From Odontocerum albicorne (taxonomy: Eukaryota > Arthropoda > Insecta > Trichoptera > Odontoceridae): a stretch of 64,000 bases of DNA. Of this stretch, positions 1 through 11,820 are shown one piece after another. The translations under genes and the position numbers were made by a program. The stretch is from NCBI GenBank assembly GCA_949825065.1, contig OX463859.1, forward strand, positions 7,974,217 through 8,038,216. The letters are read 5' to 3'. The first letter of the stretch is position 1; each line of letters opens with the position of its first letter. The notes under the pieces are model-generated. The model was not told the origin of the DNA. It searched no databases and was given only the letters and a program-made list of their open reading frames with translations.

Positions 1-152
1 TCTCAACCAGAAATATGCTAAAGCGGCCCTTTTTGGAAACCAGAATGGAATCATAAAAAAAACGGGATATCAACCCGTAACGCTCGGGTTGAAAAATAGA
101 AGTATTACCGACTAGCTTAAATTGTTATGACATATGTAACATAATTAACATA

Positions 153-1064
153 CTACCTTGATCAAAAAGTTTTAGGACTTTATTCATAAAATCGAAAATA
201 CAAGTGTATTCATCAAAATCGATATGGTCCCCTTCAAAGTACTCCACATCGACTGCAACGCACGTACGTCAGCGCTTGATCCAATTCTCGAAACACCGCT
301 GGTACTCAATTTTCGGTATGTCCATCAGAGTCGTCTTCGATTTTTTTATGACATCCTCTCGGGTGCTGTAACGCGTTCCGCGAAGTGGTTTTTTAAGTCG
401 GTTGAACAGGAAAAAGTCGCAGGGAGCCAGATCAGGTGAATTCAAAGGCTGCTGGATAGAAGTCGTGTTGTTTTTGGTCAAAAACTCATGGAAATCATGT
501 CTTTCGCGATTTCGACGCGGTCCTTTTTTTGCATGAAATTGAGGTCTTTCGGCACCAGTTTTGCAGCGACACGTCTGAGGTCCAAATCACTAACCAAAAT
601 GTCTTGAGCGGATTCATAAGCGATGTTCAAGTCCTCTGCTAGCTCTCTGATGGTCAATTTTCGGTTTTCGGCCAACATTTCTTTGATTTTATCAATGTTT
701 TCATCGGTTTTCGACTGCCACTGCGTTCGTCATCCTCGACCGACTCACGACCACTTCTGAAGCGTTCGTGCCACCGAAAAACACTTCTCCAACATTTCCA
801 AGGTCTGCGGACCGTTAAATCCGTTTTTCACAAAAATTTTAATGCAAACTCGTTGATGCCATTTTCAAATTTGTAAATAATCGAAAACACGCACAAAGGT
901 AGATGTACTCAGTACAGCGTAACTTTTACAAATGTCAAGCTATGACGCTGAAATTTAGAGGGAAGGGTCACTGATTGATGTGGTAACCTAACAAAAAAAA
1001 ATTCCAATCGGGTGACAGACAGCGCCACACGGTGGCCGGTCCTAAAACATTTAGATCAAAGTAG
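153..1064 (-). mobile_element. Internally deleted mariner, copy 1
   Basis: A mariner element bounded by inverted ends (ctaccttgatcaaaaagttt at left, its imperfect complement at right) and by TA dinucleotides at 151-152 and 1065-1066. Read on the minus strand it has a mariner transposase N-terminus with helix-turn-helix residues (ENRKLTIRELAEDLNIAYES, about 678-478). It then jumps directly to the C-terminal segment with SPDLAPCDFFLF (about 481-269). The central catalytic part, with the first two Asp of the DD34D triad, is missing and the frame changes at the junction. It cannot encode an active enzyme. A second copy at 40943-41829 has the same junction. Confidence 0.9.
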
Positions 1065-1209
1065 TATTATAATAACAATGCTTATTAATTTGGGCATGCC
1101 GTTTCATAATTTTAACGAGTTATTTTATAACCTGAGTAAATGTGAGTCCATTAGTTTTTATATGGAAATAAAAATCAAATTAATTAAGAGTATTCGCTTA
1201 ATCAATTTA

Positions 1210-1895
1210 CGTTAAAACGTGTATATTCTATAAGAGACCTAGGAATTATAATTGATGGAAAACTTTCATTTATAGAACACGTGAACATCTCTTGGGAGAG
1301 TTTAAAAATCTTGGTATTTGACCTGACCGAAGAACTGATCAACATTTTTCGGATTTCCGAACATTAAAACTTTTGTACTGTTCTTTGGTACGTAGCCGCC
1401 TTGATTTCAACTCATCAATATGGTCTCCTCATTACAAAACAAATTAATAAGATTCATTAATTTTCAACTAGGAATACCACATGAACAAAGAAATTATCCC
1501 TACTTGTTAAATGCAATGAAACTCTTGAAGCTGTGTGACAGAAGAAAAACAGCCGATATATGGTAGTACAGTACCCGGCGGTAAGTAATATACATCGTTT
1601 GTAGAGCGTCGTCTCTGTCGCACGATGCAGTTAACGACTTCGCTCTACAAACGATGTGTATTACTTACTGCCGGGTACTGTCCTAATATACAAAATCATT
1701 GACTCAGTGATCGATGCGTCTTACTTACTCGCAAGCATTTCATTTCGTATTCCCACTAGATCCAGAAGACAACTCAATCCCTTTCATATAGAAAATTGCT
1801 ACATTGATAATACAATTAACTCCTCTATAATTCGTATGCAAAAACTTGAAAATGAGTTTTACAACATTTTTAATATAGTATTCGCGAGAATATAA
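1210..1895 (+). pseudogene. Jockey-like LINE reverse transcriptase C-terminus, broken
   Basis: Degenerate + strand coding sequence of a jockey-type non-LTR retrotransposon. Visible pieces include IRDLGIIIDGKLSFIEHV, LKLLYCSLVRSRLDF (the usual SLVRSxLEY block) and, after an insertion, DASYLLASISFRIPTRSRR. Stops and frameshifts are frequent. A 112-bp foldback element (1569-1680) splits the reading frame after RRKTADIW; the frame resumes with LIYKIIDSVIDASYLL. The AT-rich stretch that follows is probably its 3' UTR. Confidence 0.7.
1569..1680. mobile_element. 112-bp foldback MITE
   Basis: Two inverted arms of about 40 bp, beginning cagtacccggcggtaagtaa and ending with its near-perfect complement, surround a loop of about 30 bp. 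It interrupts a LINE reading frame, which shows it is an insertion. No convincing target duplication is visible. The CAG start is compatible with a hAT-type end, but the family is not assigned. Confidence 0.7.
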
Positions 1896-3060
1896 CAACA
1901 ATATTTAGAAATAGCTACTAAATTTGTGCTCTCCTTTATTAATATAAATAACCGAGTATAAACGAAACATTAAGGACAATACTTTGCCTCTGGAGTTGAG
2001 TAACCCTGCATCAACATGTGGAAGGTTTCGATTCTGCAAAGCAACTTACATCTCGTTCTACAAGTAAACCCATATGTTTTCTGTATCTCAAGATCTATCT
2101 TCTTGTTATATGTAATCGTTGTTCCAATAAAAAAATCTAAATTCTTTACTACTGTAAAATAAGTCTTCCACAATTACGTAAGTGTACTTGGTAAAATTTG
2201 GTAATATTTTGTGATATACATTCATATATTGAATTTAAAAATACATATTAATATTGAATAATTTTAAACAATGATTTGTAATTACCCTTTTTATTATTAA
2301 TACTTCTTTTTGTATCTCCGTGTTAGTTTAAGATAAAGTTTTGTATTTTTTATCAATAATTTTAAGTACTTGTACTCGTATAACTTGAATTAAATAAATA
2401 AATAATTTAATGCATTTTTTCTATTTGTCAAATCAATCCAATAGGGATATTTAGATACAGCTTTTGCCGTTAATGGTCTTGTAGCGTAGAATGGTCTACC
2501 TCCTAGTGTTAGAGATAAGAGTGACGTGTGCACCTTTGGGAAGCACTTAGACAATCATTTTATGAATGTCTTTTCAAGTGAGTTAGAACCCTCTATTAGA
2601 GCGTCGTAGAGGAGTGTTTACTCTAAATGGACCTATATAGACCGTTCTTTCATTATTATTATTATACTCGTATGTAATTAATTTCTGTATCCTCTCAATT
2701 CTATCAATTATAGTTTTGAATGCTCTTCCTCAATCAATCAATCTATACCCAAATTTTACACTGTAAAGACTATTAATACATTATGTTTTGACAACATACA
2801 GTGATAATGTTGTCAAAAAAGAGCAAAGTTAATCTTCTTTTAGATAATATTTGTTCCTTCATACAGTGTTTTAGCAATAATGCAGTTATAATATAACATA
2901 ATGTAGGTGTGTATGCCGGTAATATTATGATTTCCTGATAATTTAAATAGTTTTTTTTATAAATCCATCAAAGGCGTTGTTAATAAAAAAAACCGTGAAC
3001 TCAACCAATAAATCCATAATCTCACACGACAGTGATTATGCATCCGAGTAAACAAGGCTG
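1896..3060. other. AT-rich region, no gene seen
   Basis: Low-complexity AT-rich DNA with scattered short direct repeats. The first part probably belongs to the 3' UTR of the LINE ending at 1895. No conserved coding sequence or structured element was recognised. Confidence 0.4.
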
Positions 3061-3460
3061 TCATTATAGTTTAAAGGAAGTTGATTGATTATTACTGTCA
3101 ACCATTGCATGCATTGGCGAACTTTTTTTACCTAGGCGGGCCTTACTCTGTCTGACTAGGTTGTCGCGAGCCAGAGGACGATAAAATGTAAAATACGTAC
3201 AAACTTTTACGCTATCTCCCTGTTGGGGCAGGCAAAAAGAAAAGAGCGTCAAACTTTCTTATCGTTACACACATCATTCGCATCTCCTAAATTCATATTA
3301 CCTATGATATGGGCGTAAGCAGGGATTACGTATTCACTCATCCTAGAAAGGGTTTAGAAAAGATTTCTCCGTTGTCTCTACATGAGAGAGTATGGATATT
3401 ATCCCTGGCTTTATCCTAGTGTCTTCTTACTGGGGATGCTTAGTTACAGATCATTAGAGA

Positions 3461-3960
3461 ATGAAAGATCTCTTCGATTGGGTGTCGAATTTATTTTGCT
3501 TGCTCAGGGGTAATTTAGTTAACCCATCCGCCCTGAACAATCTTGGTTTGTATATTCCGGATAATTATTTGAGACAACGCAACCATAGATTGTTCTATCA
3601 ACCTATAAATCAAACCAACCTACCTTTGGAGATGCCGGTAGGTAGATCAAACACACTTTTTAACCGTGTATGTCCTCATATAGACGTGTTTCACGTGTCA
3701 CTTAGATCCTTCAGGAAAATCTCTTAAATTTAGTGTTATACTTGAAATAATCAAATTTTTTATATTCATTAACTTGCTTTATTTTATCATAATGTTTTAA
3801 TGTAACATATAAATGTTTACTGTTGTTTTTATCAAATAAGTCTCAAATATTAAATAATTTTTTTTTTTTGTATGTGTTATGTTTGGTCCTTGTACGAATT
3901 AGGGAAACCTGTAATGTGCAAATGACCTGAAAAAATTTAAGTTAATGAGTTAAATAATTT
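3461..3960 (+). pseudogene. Jockey-like LINE 3' end
   Basis: An 88-codon frame (3461-3727) resembles the extreme C-terminus of jockey-type ORF2: LFYQPINQTNLPLEMPVGRS followed by a segment ending FHVSLRSFRKIS. The following 230 bp looks like its 3' UTR. A stretch near 3868-3960 (tatgtttggtccttgta and on) recurs at 51690-51790 in an ebony intron, so this is a dispersed family. The copy is heavily 5'-truncated. Confidence 0.6.
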
Positions 3961-3999
3961 CAACAAATTTTTACATTACCTTATCCCTTAAAACCATTT

Positions 4000-4260
4000 A
4001 CACTTGATCCAATCATATTTCCCTTGGTCTTCCTCTAGCACCCTTTCCACTCTCATTTTCAGTGTATATCATATTTGTTTTGTTAGTATTCCTACATTAA
4101 TTCGTTCCACGTATCCAAACCATCTCAATGTATTCTATTTCATCTTACTTAACACATCAACCTTAAGTTTATATTCATCTCTAAATACAATAATTCCTTC
4201 TAAGTGGAAGCATTTGTAGTTCTCTTTTAGTATTGTTCCACGTTCACTTTTCACTTAAAC
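4000..4260 (-). pseudogene. Probable LINE C-terminal fragment
   Basis: The minus strand carries the basic Gly-Arg-Pro-Arg type of sequence (complement of cttggtcttcctctagcacc) seen at C-termini of RTE-like non-LTR retrotransposons. A related piece lies at 35930-36060. No intact frame; assignment is by resemblance only. Confidence 0.35.
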
Positions 4261-4289
4261 ATCAAAGTTAGTACTTAACTACTAGTGTG

Positions 4290-5125
4290 GACTATCATCC
4301 TTGCAGAATGAAGAATATCACAGTTAACTGAATCGATAGATATATTTAATATAAATATATAATTACTTTTCCATGTATAATTATACAAATCGATAACAAA
4401 TATTTCAAATATAATCAATAATAAAGTAAGCTGCTGTGTACCATCCATCAAATGTTCCATGTCAGACTGCATGCTTGTTGCTAACATCCTTAATGATAAT
4501 TTATGTTTTTTTATGGATATTATTGAGAAAACATATAGGTTTTGCATATCATAGTCATTTTGAAGCATAAAAACTGATAACTCAACATGTAAACATCACT
4601 AGCTTTGCAGAATTATTTTTTTTCAAATAATTTATCTATCGACATCTACAGAGAACTGTTTTTAATGCCTCCTTTTTATGTCAAATACAAGATTCTTTTC
4701 GCAAAACGTCATCATGTACGATTCGAGATGTGATTAAGTAAATGAATTGAGATCACTTCAAAATATAATTTTATCTTGTTATAAAACCTTTCGCTAAAAA
4801 ACGTATTGACGAAAAGATTAAAATTATTTATAAGCTATAAAAATATACTAATAGGTCAAACAATGCAAGTTCTGTAGAATATAAAAACAACACGCTGTGC
4901 AGTTTTATCATAATTCCGGTTCTGTTTCCTCACAATTTAAATAACTTGCAATTTTTTTTCTTAGATAATTTTGTATAGCGATGTTTCCTGACCATTACGA
5001 TCACATCAAGAGCGCTTCCTAACTAGTTCAACCATTAAATAAATAAGATAGCTTAAAAGACTCTAATGTCCCAAAAAGAGCGCTATCTGAGGTCTTAAAC
5101 TCAGATGTATAAGATAAAACAAGTC
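4290..5125. other. AT-rich region, nothing recognised
   Basis: No coding similarity, tandem array or long inverted repeat was found. The open frame on the minus strand at 4275-4568 has no recognisable domain and looks like AT-rich chance. Confidence 0.35.
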
Positions 5126-5129
5126 CGAA

Positions 5130-5222
5130 AAGGAATTTTAGAAGAATCGAACCTGAGTCGCCCGCTTGCTTAGCGTGAATGCTGACCGTTAGACCACGGC
5201 CGCCGACAAATGTATGTGTGAA
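5130..5222 (-). repeat. tRNA-derived SINE (copy 1)
   Basis: On the minus strand there is a tRNA-like head with an A box (gtggtctaacggtcagcatt) and a B box (ggttcgattc) at normal spacing. A related head on the other strand lies at 26309-26380. There is no complete cloverleaf, so it is read as a SINE head and not a working tRNA. Confidence 0.6.
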
Positions 5223-5579
5223 TTTCGTCGTCATGTATACTATAGAGAGCTAATTGTCCTCCATTTCTGTGAATTATTAAACGAAAGTTTGAATAACAAG
5301 TTTTATATGCATAATAAATATTTTATAGTGCCTATATTTCTGCAAACTTTCATTTCCAAATTATAGTTTTTTTTTGCCAGCGTGTATCTTCGATTCTTAT
5401 TTGTGTTGTACGGTTTCAATTTAAATCGAACATTTTGTAAATATATTTTTTTAGATTTTATGAAATATTTTTATGTTTTCGTATTATTTAGTTAACTTTC
5501 TCTTGGCTGTGGGGATCTGAACAAATTAAATAACTCTTTGTTTTATTTACGATTTTTTTATTATTTGATCCTGTACACT

Positions 5580-5800
5580 TACGACTTACGCAGCTTAATT
5601 GGTAAGACGCTTGTCTCCCAACCATGAGGTTGAGGGTACGATATCTGCTGGATACCAGATAAAAAAAAACCGGATTCCAGTCGGCAGTCTGCCACTGACT
5701 CCGAACAATACCATGACCTGAGACTTCGCCCTGTGTATTTGATTAAACCAAGCCTGTCAAACGTGCATACCGACAGCAAAAAGTGTTCGCATAGTCTAGA
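5580..5800 (+). repeat. tRNA-derived SINE (copy 2)
   Basis: The + strand has a tRNA-like head with an A box (cttaattggtaagacgc) and a B box-like stretch (gagggtacgatat), then an unrelated tail. Several other heads with the same aagacgc signature occur (27928, complement at 13910). Pol III promoter function is inferred from the boxes only. Confidence 0.55.
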
Positions 5801-5849
5801 CCTCTTGATAAAAAATTAAACTAAAAAGTGAACATGAATTATCATAGTG

Positions 5850-6150
5850 TTTTATTATGAACTTTGATGTATGGGAGTGAAACGTAGACATGGAAAAATA
5901 TTGAAAAGAACCGAATAAATGCTGTAGAAATGCGTGCACTGAGAAAAATACATGGGGTGATAATGTATGACCAAATAATGAACGGAGTGATTAGCGATGA
6001 ATGTAAATTTTAAAGCTGATGCGGAAAGAAGAGCACTATGAGATGGTTTGGACACGTGGAACGAATGTATAAAAAAATAACAAAAAAACAAATATACAGT
6101 GCAAATGTAAGTAGAGGATGTGGTACAAAAAGACCAAAGGTAGTATTGTT
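5850..6150 (+). pseudogene. LINE reverse transcriptase C-terminus
   Basis: Degenerate + strand translation contains TLMYGSETWTWKNIEKNRIN, then AVEMRALRKIHGV and MRWFGHVERM. These are the YGxETW and RWxGHVxR blocks at the C-terminal end of RTE-like non-LTR retrotransposon polyproteins. Stops interrupt the frame. Related fragments sit at 9080-9500 and 19080-19500. Confidence 0.65.
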
Positions 6151-6159
6151 GGATCCAAT

Positions 6160-7520
6160 TATTGATATTTTATATTTTATTTTCATCGATGGTACCTTAC
6201 AAAATTATACAAAATAGTAGTTTGTGCTTTATTCACAATATTATAAAATAGTATTAACATTTAAATAACACCTCACAACAATTCGACAAAAGCAAACAAA
6301 AATACATAAAAAACATTTAAAATAATATGTAAGTAAAAAAATATAGGAGTTAAAATATAAAAAAAATATTATATACACAGCTACCGATTCCATGACTCTG
6401 GGCCATCCCTAGTCAGCTGTCCACACCTCACCATACAAATTTGACATTAATGGGAAAACAATACTTCAACTCTACAATCTGCTTGCTTACTCATATAATT
6501 CGACAGACTATATTTTGAAAGAAAGATGCTAGAAAAATCATAGGAACAGTATTGTGTATGGTAGAACAGTACAAAATTGTGTCACTCTATCATCTCTGTC
6601 GTTGACCTATGATATTATGACACTTTTGTCAATACTGCGAGAGATATTTTTGTAAATTAAAATATCCCCAACTGATTAAAATAAATTCCTTTACCCAGTC
6701 ACATTTCGAATCGTTCGTGATAATGTCTTGCGATAAAGGTGGCTTGAGCAATATTAATAATGATGACGTACATACTAACAAGTAAGCATAAAAAAATATT
6801 TTTTTAAATATTGCGGAGAAGCCGTGTTCAAAGTATTTGACGTCAAAGATCTCAAATGATTTGCAGAATCGAGATGAGATGTTTTGGTGTCTGGGGCACC
6901 CATTCGAAAACACGGCCCATAAATAAGATGAAATTGTCAATACTTTTATTTAATCACCCCATCAAGATAGGTATCTTTAAAAAAAAGGAAAATTGAGATC
7001 GTTGGTCACTTTACCCTATAATATAATATAAATCAACGAATGAAAATTAAAATATCAACCATTTATAACTTTATTTCTCGACCTTTCAGGGTGGCAAAAT
7101 CATCTATAATTTTATCGAAATTAATTCTATTTGAAATCAAATGTTCATAATAATTATTATAAAAGGACAATGTTTACAGTATCGTTTATAGAGCAAATTA
7201 TTATCAAGGGGAACTCCACCTCAGGACACAAACCCACTATTATTGACAGATAGAACAATATGTCTTGTTCAATACTAGATATATTTTTTAATATTTATTT
7301 TATGCTACTTTCCTATTTTGTCTGTTGATTTTAGCGCCCTTCAGATTACGCGCTTGGAGTCAGCGCCCCGGTTGCCTCACCCTTGTCAGGACTCTGCTAA
7401 TTTATTTCTAGGCCGTATTTAAATTGACAGTCTGTTGCTGTGTAAGAACTAGTTATTTATTATTACATTTAATTGCAACCGAGTCGGAACCCTTTACTTA
7501 AAAAGGGAATTTATCAGCGA
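6160..7520. other. AT-rich region, nothing recognised
   Basis: No supported gene or structured repeat. The minus-strand frame at 6629-6940 has no recognisable motif. Confidence 0.35.
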
Positions 7521-7564
7521 ATCAATAATTAAAGAAGTGGAAAAGTTGTGCCTATAATAATTCT

Positions 7565-7690
7565 CATCTTCATTGTGTATGCTATGTCTATAACTCGGCG
7601 CATCTGCATTCCTTCCGGTCCTAGGCCATCTTCATTGTGTATGCTATGTCTATAACTCGGCGCATCTGCATTCCTTCCGGTCCTAGGCCA
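7565..7690. repeat. 62-bp tandem duplication
   Basis: Two virtually identical 62-bp copies, beginning catcttcattgtgtatgcta, lie head to tail. The near identity argues for a recent event. The surrounding 7540-7900 sequence has LINE-like character on the minus strand but is not assigned. Confidence 0.85.
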
Positions 7691-8296
7691 TGTTAAAAGA
7701 ATCCTGTCAACTTCTTTATTTGATTCATTCATCTCATAAGACACCTTCCTCTTCCATGCTTTTCCATCAACTGTTCCCGTGATTACCAGCTGCTCCAGAT
7801 TTTCATCATTCTTTCTAGCAGCATGGCCAAAGTACGCAATGATTCTTATCTCCGTGTTGTCGAATGTCTTTCGGGAATTTCCAATTCTTGAATGATATCG
7901 ACGTTGTGCGTCTTACGGTTGATGGGAGAATCCGCCTCTTACATCACATTTCGAAGTCATCTATCATCATTGTTTACTTCCATCTCATCGTCCACGTTTC
8001 TTCTCGATACAATGCTATGAAGATTACTAGATACTTAACTAAACGGATTTTGTTTCATCTCAGTATATACCGATTAGTTCATATCTAATATATTTAGAAT
8101 AATTAAAAAAAGTGTAAGGCATAGTCGAAATATTGTGACTAGAGGAATGAAAAAGCTGAGAATTCTAGGAATATGTTAAGTTTAAAAATATCAGTACTTG
8201 AAACATACTCTTTAGAGTCTATAGTACTCGTAATCGTCGAAAGTTTGTTTAATAGCTACTGATTTTCATTCAAGAATCGTTCACTTATTTTTCATG

Positions 8297-8915
8297 TTGT
8301 TTATAGTTAAGGCATTAACTTTGTGAAGGTTTAAAGACATTGTAATTTATTTTTATCAAACACTGTTTATTCCACTTTTTTGTAACGGTATAACCCTGCC
8401 AGTTTCAAGGAATACTTAGCAACAGTGGTGTATATAAACTTTTATGTGCTGACTGATAAGTTCTATATAGGAAAGACAGGAAGATATTTTGAAAAGAGAT
8501 TCCGTGAACACAAATCCGCCTTAACAAATCCTCTAATTTATTCTGAAATGGATAATCAATGTCACCGTAAAAATCATACTTTTTATATCGAAGATGCCAA
8601 ATTCTTACATATATAGTAGTAGTGACGGAAATAAATTGGACAGATTAGAGGCCCTAGAAATTTCTAAGTCAGTACATCGATCCGAACATCTGGTAAACAG
8701 TTATATCCCAAAAATCTCTCCGCTGCTGGCCGAGATCGTCCCATGCCTCCCTTACCCCCCAGTCCCCAACCGTTGAAGCGTGTATATCGGTACCAGTTCG
8801 AACAGAATTTAGTCTCGTTTATGCTCCCCTGAAGATGAAGTGAAAGCCTTGAAACCGGTAGGTTTATACTGTTACAAAAAAGTGAAATAAACAGTGTTTG
8901 ATCAAAATAAATGAC
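8297..8915 (+). mobile_element. Penelope-like element, 5'-truncated, with inverted head
   Basis: The body (8431-8776) encodes a Penelope-type GIY-YIG endonuclease: FYVLTDKFYIGKTGRYFEKR, then KLDRLEALEISKSVHRSEHL after a stop and frameshift. The 3' UTR (from about 8838) is mirrored by an inverted copy at the left end (8297-8430): tcaaacactgtttattccac at left, the complementary gtggaataaacagtgtttga type at right. Such partial inverted copies are typical of Penelope-like elements. The endonuclease frame is broken, so the copy is dead. Confidence 0.8.
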
Positions 8916-9079
8916 AACTTTTTTTTCAATTATTTTGTGGAACTTAACTTTGTGGAAAACGATGCCAATGGGTCTCAAAAAATAACATAGGAATAAAATA
9001 CGTTATATTATTGTTACTTTTTTAACATGTTTACTTTTTACAAAGTTTGAATGGGAATGAGTGCGAATTGCTGTATGCT

Positions 9080-9500
9080 GATAAAATGGTAGTATTAGCG
9101 GAGATCGCAGATGAATAACAAAGTTAGGTTTGATAAGGAGGTGAGAAGAGAAAGGTTTTTAAATGAATGATGTCAAATTGTGTGAAAGGAAATGGCATAT
9201 ATGTATAAAAATGAAAGATTGGTGCAATTTGAGAAATTCTGCTATTTGGGTAGTATTTTCTCAGATTAATAATAGCTACGCGAAATATTGAACGACGTGT
9301 AGTAGTAATAAACAAAGTAAACGGGACACTAAAACAATTAAACTCGAACCGGGCAGTATCAAAAACTGTTAAGATGGTAGTCAACAATAGTAATTTAAGT
9401 ATAAACTTTGATGTATGAGAGTGTAAGGTGGACGTGGAAATACTTAAAGGAGCCGAGTAAATGCTGAAGAGATGGGTGAACTCAGAAATATTAAAAACAC
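9080..9500 (+). pseudogene. LINE reverse transcriptase fragment
   Basis: The + strand shows a degenerate YADD box (YADKMVVLAE) and, downstream, FEKFCYLGSIFSD, then ATRNIERRVVVINKVNG. These are the YLG and later thumb blocks of an RTE-like reverse transcriptase. Stops and frame changes occur throughout. Confidence 0.65.
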
Positions 9501-9959
9501 GCGTCCGTGAGCCTTATGGAAAAAAGATTATATGGCCCTTGGCGCAAAGCAAGTTTGATATGCCTGATGCGTGTTATATACTATACTATTAATGGAGATA
9601 TATTTCATCAGAAAATTTTCAGGAAGTGTTTAAAAACTACTGAAAAAAACTTTCAGGAAACGTTTAGAAGTCACTGAAAAAAATCTCATTACCATACGCT
9701 TCTGAAATTGCATATCACAAAAAATTACAATACTCGTTGGATAAACCTAGATCTTAAACACTTTAAAACCCGATCAAAATCAAGACAACCTTTCCCAGGG
9801 CTTCCTTTGTTTTAGAGCAATTCCGATTTTTGTAAAGGGTTTACTAAAGTGGCTTTATCTTTGTAAATATTAAGAAAAAATCGAATAAAACTTTATATAC
9901 AATATTTGTTTAAAATACTTTAATAATTTAGTTTCATATAGTAATTCTGTTACAATTTT

Positions 9960-10380
9960 CCTTTATGGAGAGCTACATCACACTCCTTACGCATGTATCG
10001 GACTTCACGTCACTTCTTGTGCTTAACACATGTCTTGCCGTTGTCGTCGTAGCTGGGCCTCGTAGTGGAAGATCCTCTCGCCATTCCAACGTCAATTTAG
10101 TTAAAAAGCAAAGCTGTACCGTGGAGTTTTTTTTAAGTAAGTCAGTTTTTGCGCCCCAGGCAACTCACCGGTCACACCGCTGTTTTGGATCCGATGGCAC
10201 ACCAATGGCACACAATAGAAGTCCAGTGCGTTATCGCGCGTCCATGCACCTCACATATCTTGCAAGTTGTTTCGGGTTTTTCTTTTTTGTCAATTGATGG
10301 AATATATAACACATGTTTAGACTCGTTCCCTGATAACGTGTATGGAGAATCTTCGACGTTAGAATTTCCATCATAAATCA
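9960..10380 (-). pseudogene. Degenerate piggyBac-like C-terminus (tentative)
   Basis: Reading the minus strand, two Cys-rich blocks appear: TTCKICEVHGRAITHWTSIV, then CHWC, and, after stops, NGKTCVKHKK followed by EVRYMRKECDVALHK. Pairs of Cys in a TxYxCxxCxVxLC-like setting resemble the C-terminal zinc finger of piggyBac transposases, as in the intact gene at 52996-54687. No catalytic Asp region was recognised. It could be another Cys-rich transposase. Confidence 0.35.
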
Positions 10381-10458
10381 ATACATATATATTTTCACCA
10401 TCGAGAATCAGAAATAAAAAAATTATCATTTGAATGTTAAATTGTTATCACAAATATT

Positions 10459-10714
10459 TCAATGGTATTTTGGTAAAGTGGTACAAGTCTTCAATTATTT
10501 CTTTGTCAGTTTGAAGTTTTGCAACACTTGTATTCCTGAAATACAGACCTCAGGTAAATTTTAAAGGTAAACTTTGAATACGTAAATTATTTATGTATTC
10601 AAAGTTTACTTTTAAAATTTACCTGAGGTCTGTATTACAGGAATACAAGTGTTGCAAAACTTCAAACTGACAAAGAAGTCATTGATGACTGGTACCTCTT
10701 TACCAAAACGCCAT
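10459..10714. mobile_element. Foldback MITE, about 256 bp
   Basis: Almost the entire element is palindromic. Arms of about 120 bp run from aatggtattttggtaaagtg at left to its complement at 10695-10714, with a small centre near 10585. The inner 80 bp of each arm is nearly perfect. It has no coding content. Confidence 0.8.
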
Positions 10715-11004
10715 TGATTTGTTGGTTGCTAGTAATATGTCCTGTTTTGAAATAGGTATCGATCACGTGAAACCACGGAAGCGGAACTCAAAGCAAATCT
10801 AATTTATCACATAAAAACATGGGATCGGGATATAAGGTGTTATTGGTTAACTTTACAAGAAAACATCTACGCACAGAAATATTATTTCAAATTCCAAAAT
10901 AACTTTTTCCCGCGAGTAGTTGACCTTGGTTACTTAATTTTTTTTCACAAGTAGCAGGAAATAAGTTTATGTCAAAAATGTAAATTCCTGCTCGCATTAA
11001 AATA

Positions 11005-11502
11005 CAGAGTGGCGCAAAGGAAACGCATGTTTTTTGAATGGCTAGTATTTTGCAAAGGAACCGCATGTTTTTCATTTAAGCATAACATTGTTTATTTTCA
11101 AGATATTTTTTGATTAATACAGGTAAATGAAGTAATAATATTGCACCTTTAAATTAATTGGGAAAAATAATGTAAGGCAAGTGTTGCCCTTCTTCGCCCA
11201 CTGAAAGTTTCTATTCGTCAAGAAATCGAAGGAATACCAGAAGAAATGTTTGTGAGAGTGATGCACAACTTTCGAGAGAGGCTGCAGATTATGTGACCGC
11301 GAAGAAGGGCGACACTTGCCTGACATTATTTTTCACAATTAATTTAAAGGTGCAATATTATTACTTCATTTACCTGTATTAATCAAAAAATTATCTTGAA
11401 AATAAACAATGTTATGCTTAAATGAAAAACATGCGTTTCCTCTCTTTGCAAAATACTAGCCATTCAAAAAACACGCGTTCCTCTGCGCCACCCTGTATAA
11501 GA
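11005..11502. mobile_element. Foldback element related to the Tc1-like element at 60.7 kb
   Basis: Long inverted arms of about 200 bp. The left arm has tggcgcaaaggaaacgcatg and ggtgcaatattattac-type sequence; the right arm is its complement and ends gcgccaccctgtat. The outer arm sequence recurs at 60700-61030, where it is linked to a transposase, so this is a non-autonomous derivative of that family. Confidence 0.8.
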
Positions 11503-11820
11503 AATGGAGTGCCTTTTGTTTTTTTTTTAATTAAGTATATAATACGTTTACGCATTATTAAAATTAACTATGCGATGTTAAAAAAACATGCTTTTCCTCT
11601 GCGCCACCCTGTATAAGAAATGGAGTGCCTTTTGTGTTTTTTAATTTACTATATAATACGTTTACGCATTATTAAAATTAACTATGCGATATTAAAAAAA
11701 CATGCGTTTCTTCTGCGCCACCCTGTATAAGAAATGGAGTGCCTTTTGTGTTTTTTTTAATTACAATAAGTATATAATACGTTTGTTTACACATTATTAA
11801 AATTAACTATGCGATACGAC
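11480..11820. repeat. Three tandem copies carrying a transposon end
   Basis: Three head-to-tail units of about 110-115 bp, each starting with the terminal sequence ctgcgccaccctgtataaga of the neighbouring foldback element. Each continues with tggagtgccttttg and an AT-rich flank. The transposon end plus flanking DNA was amplified, not the whole element. Confidence 0.75.
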
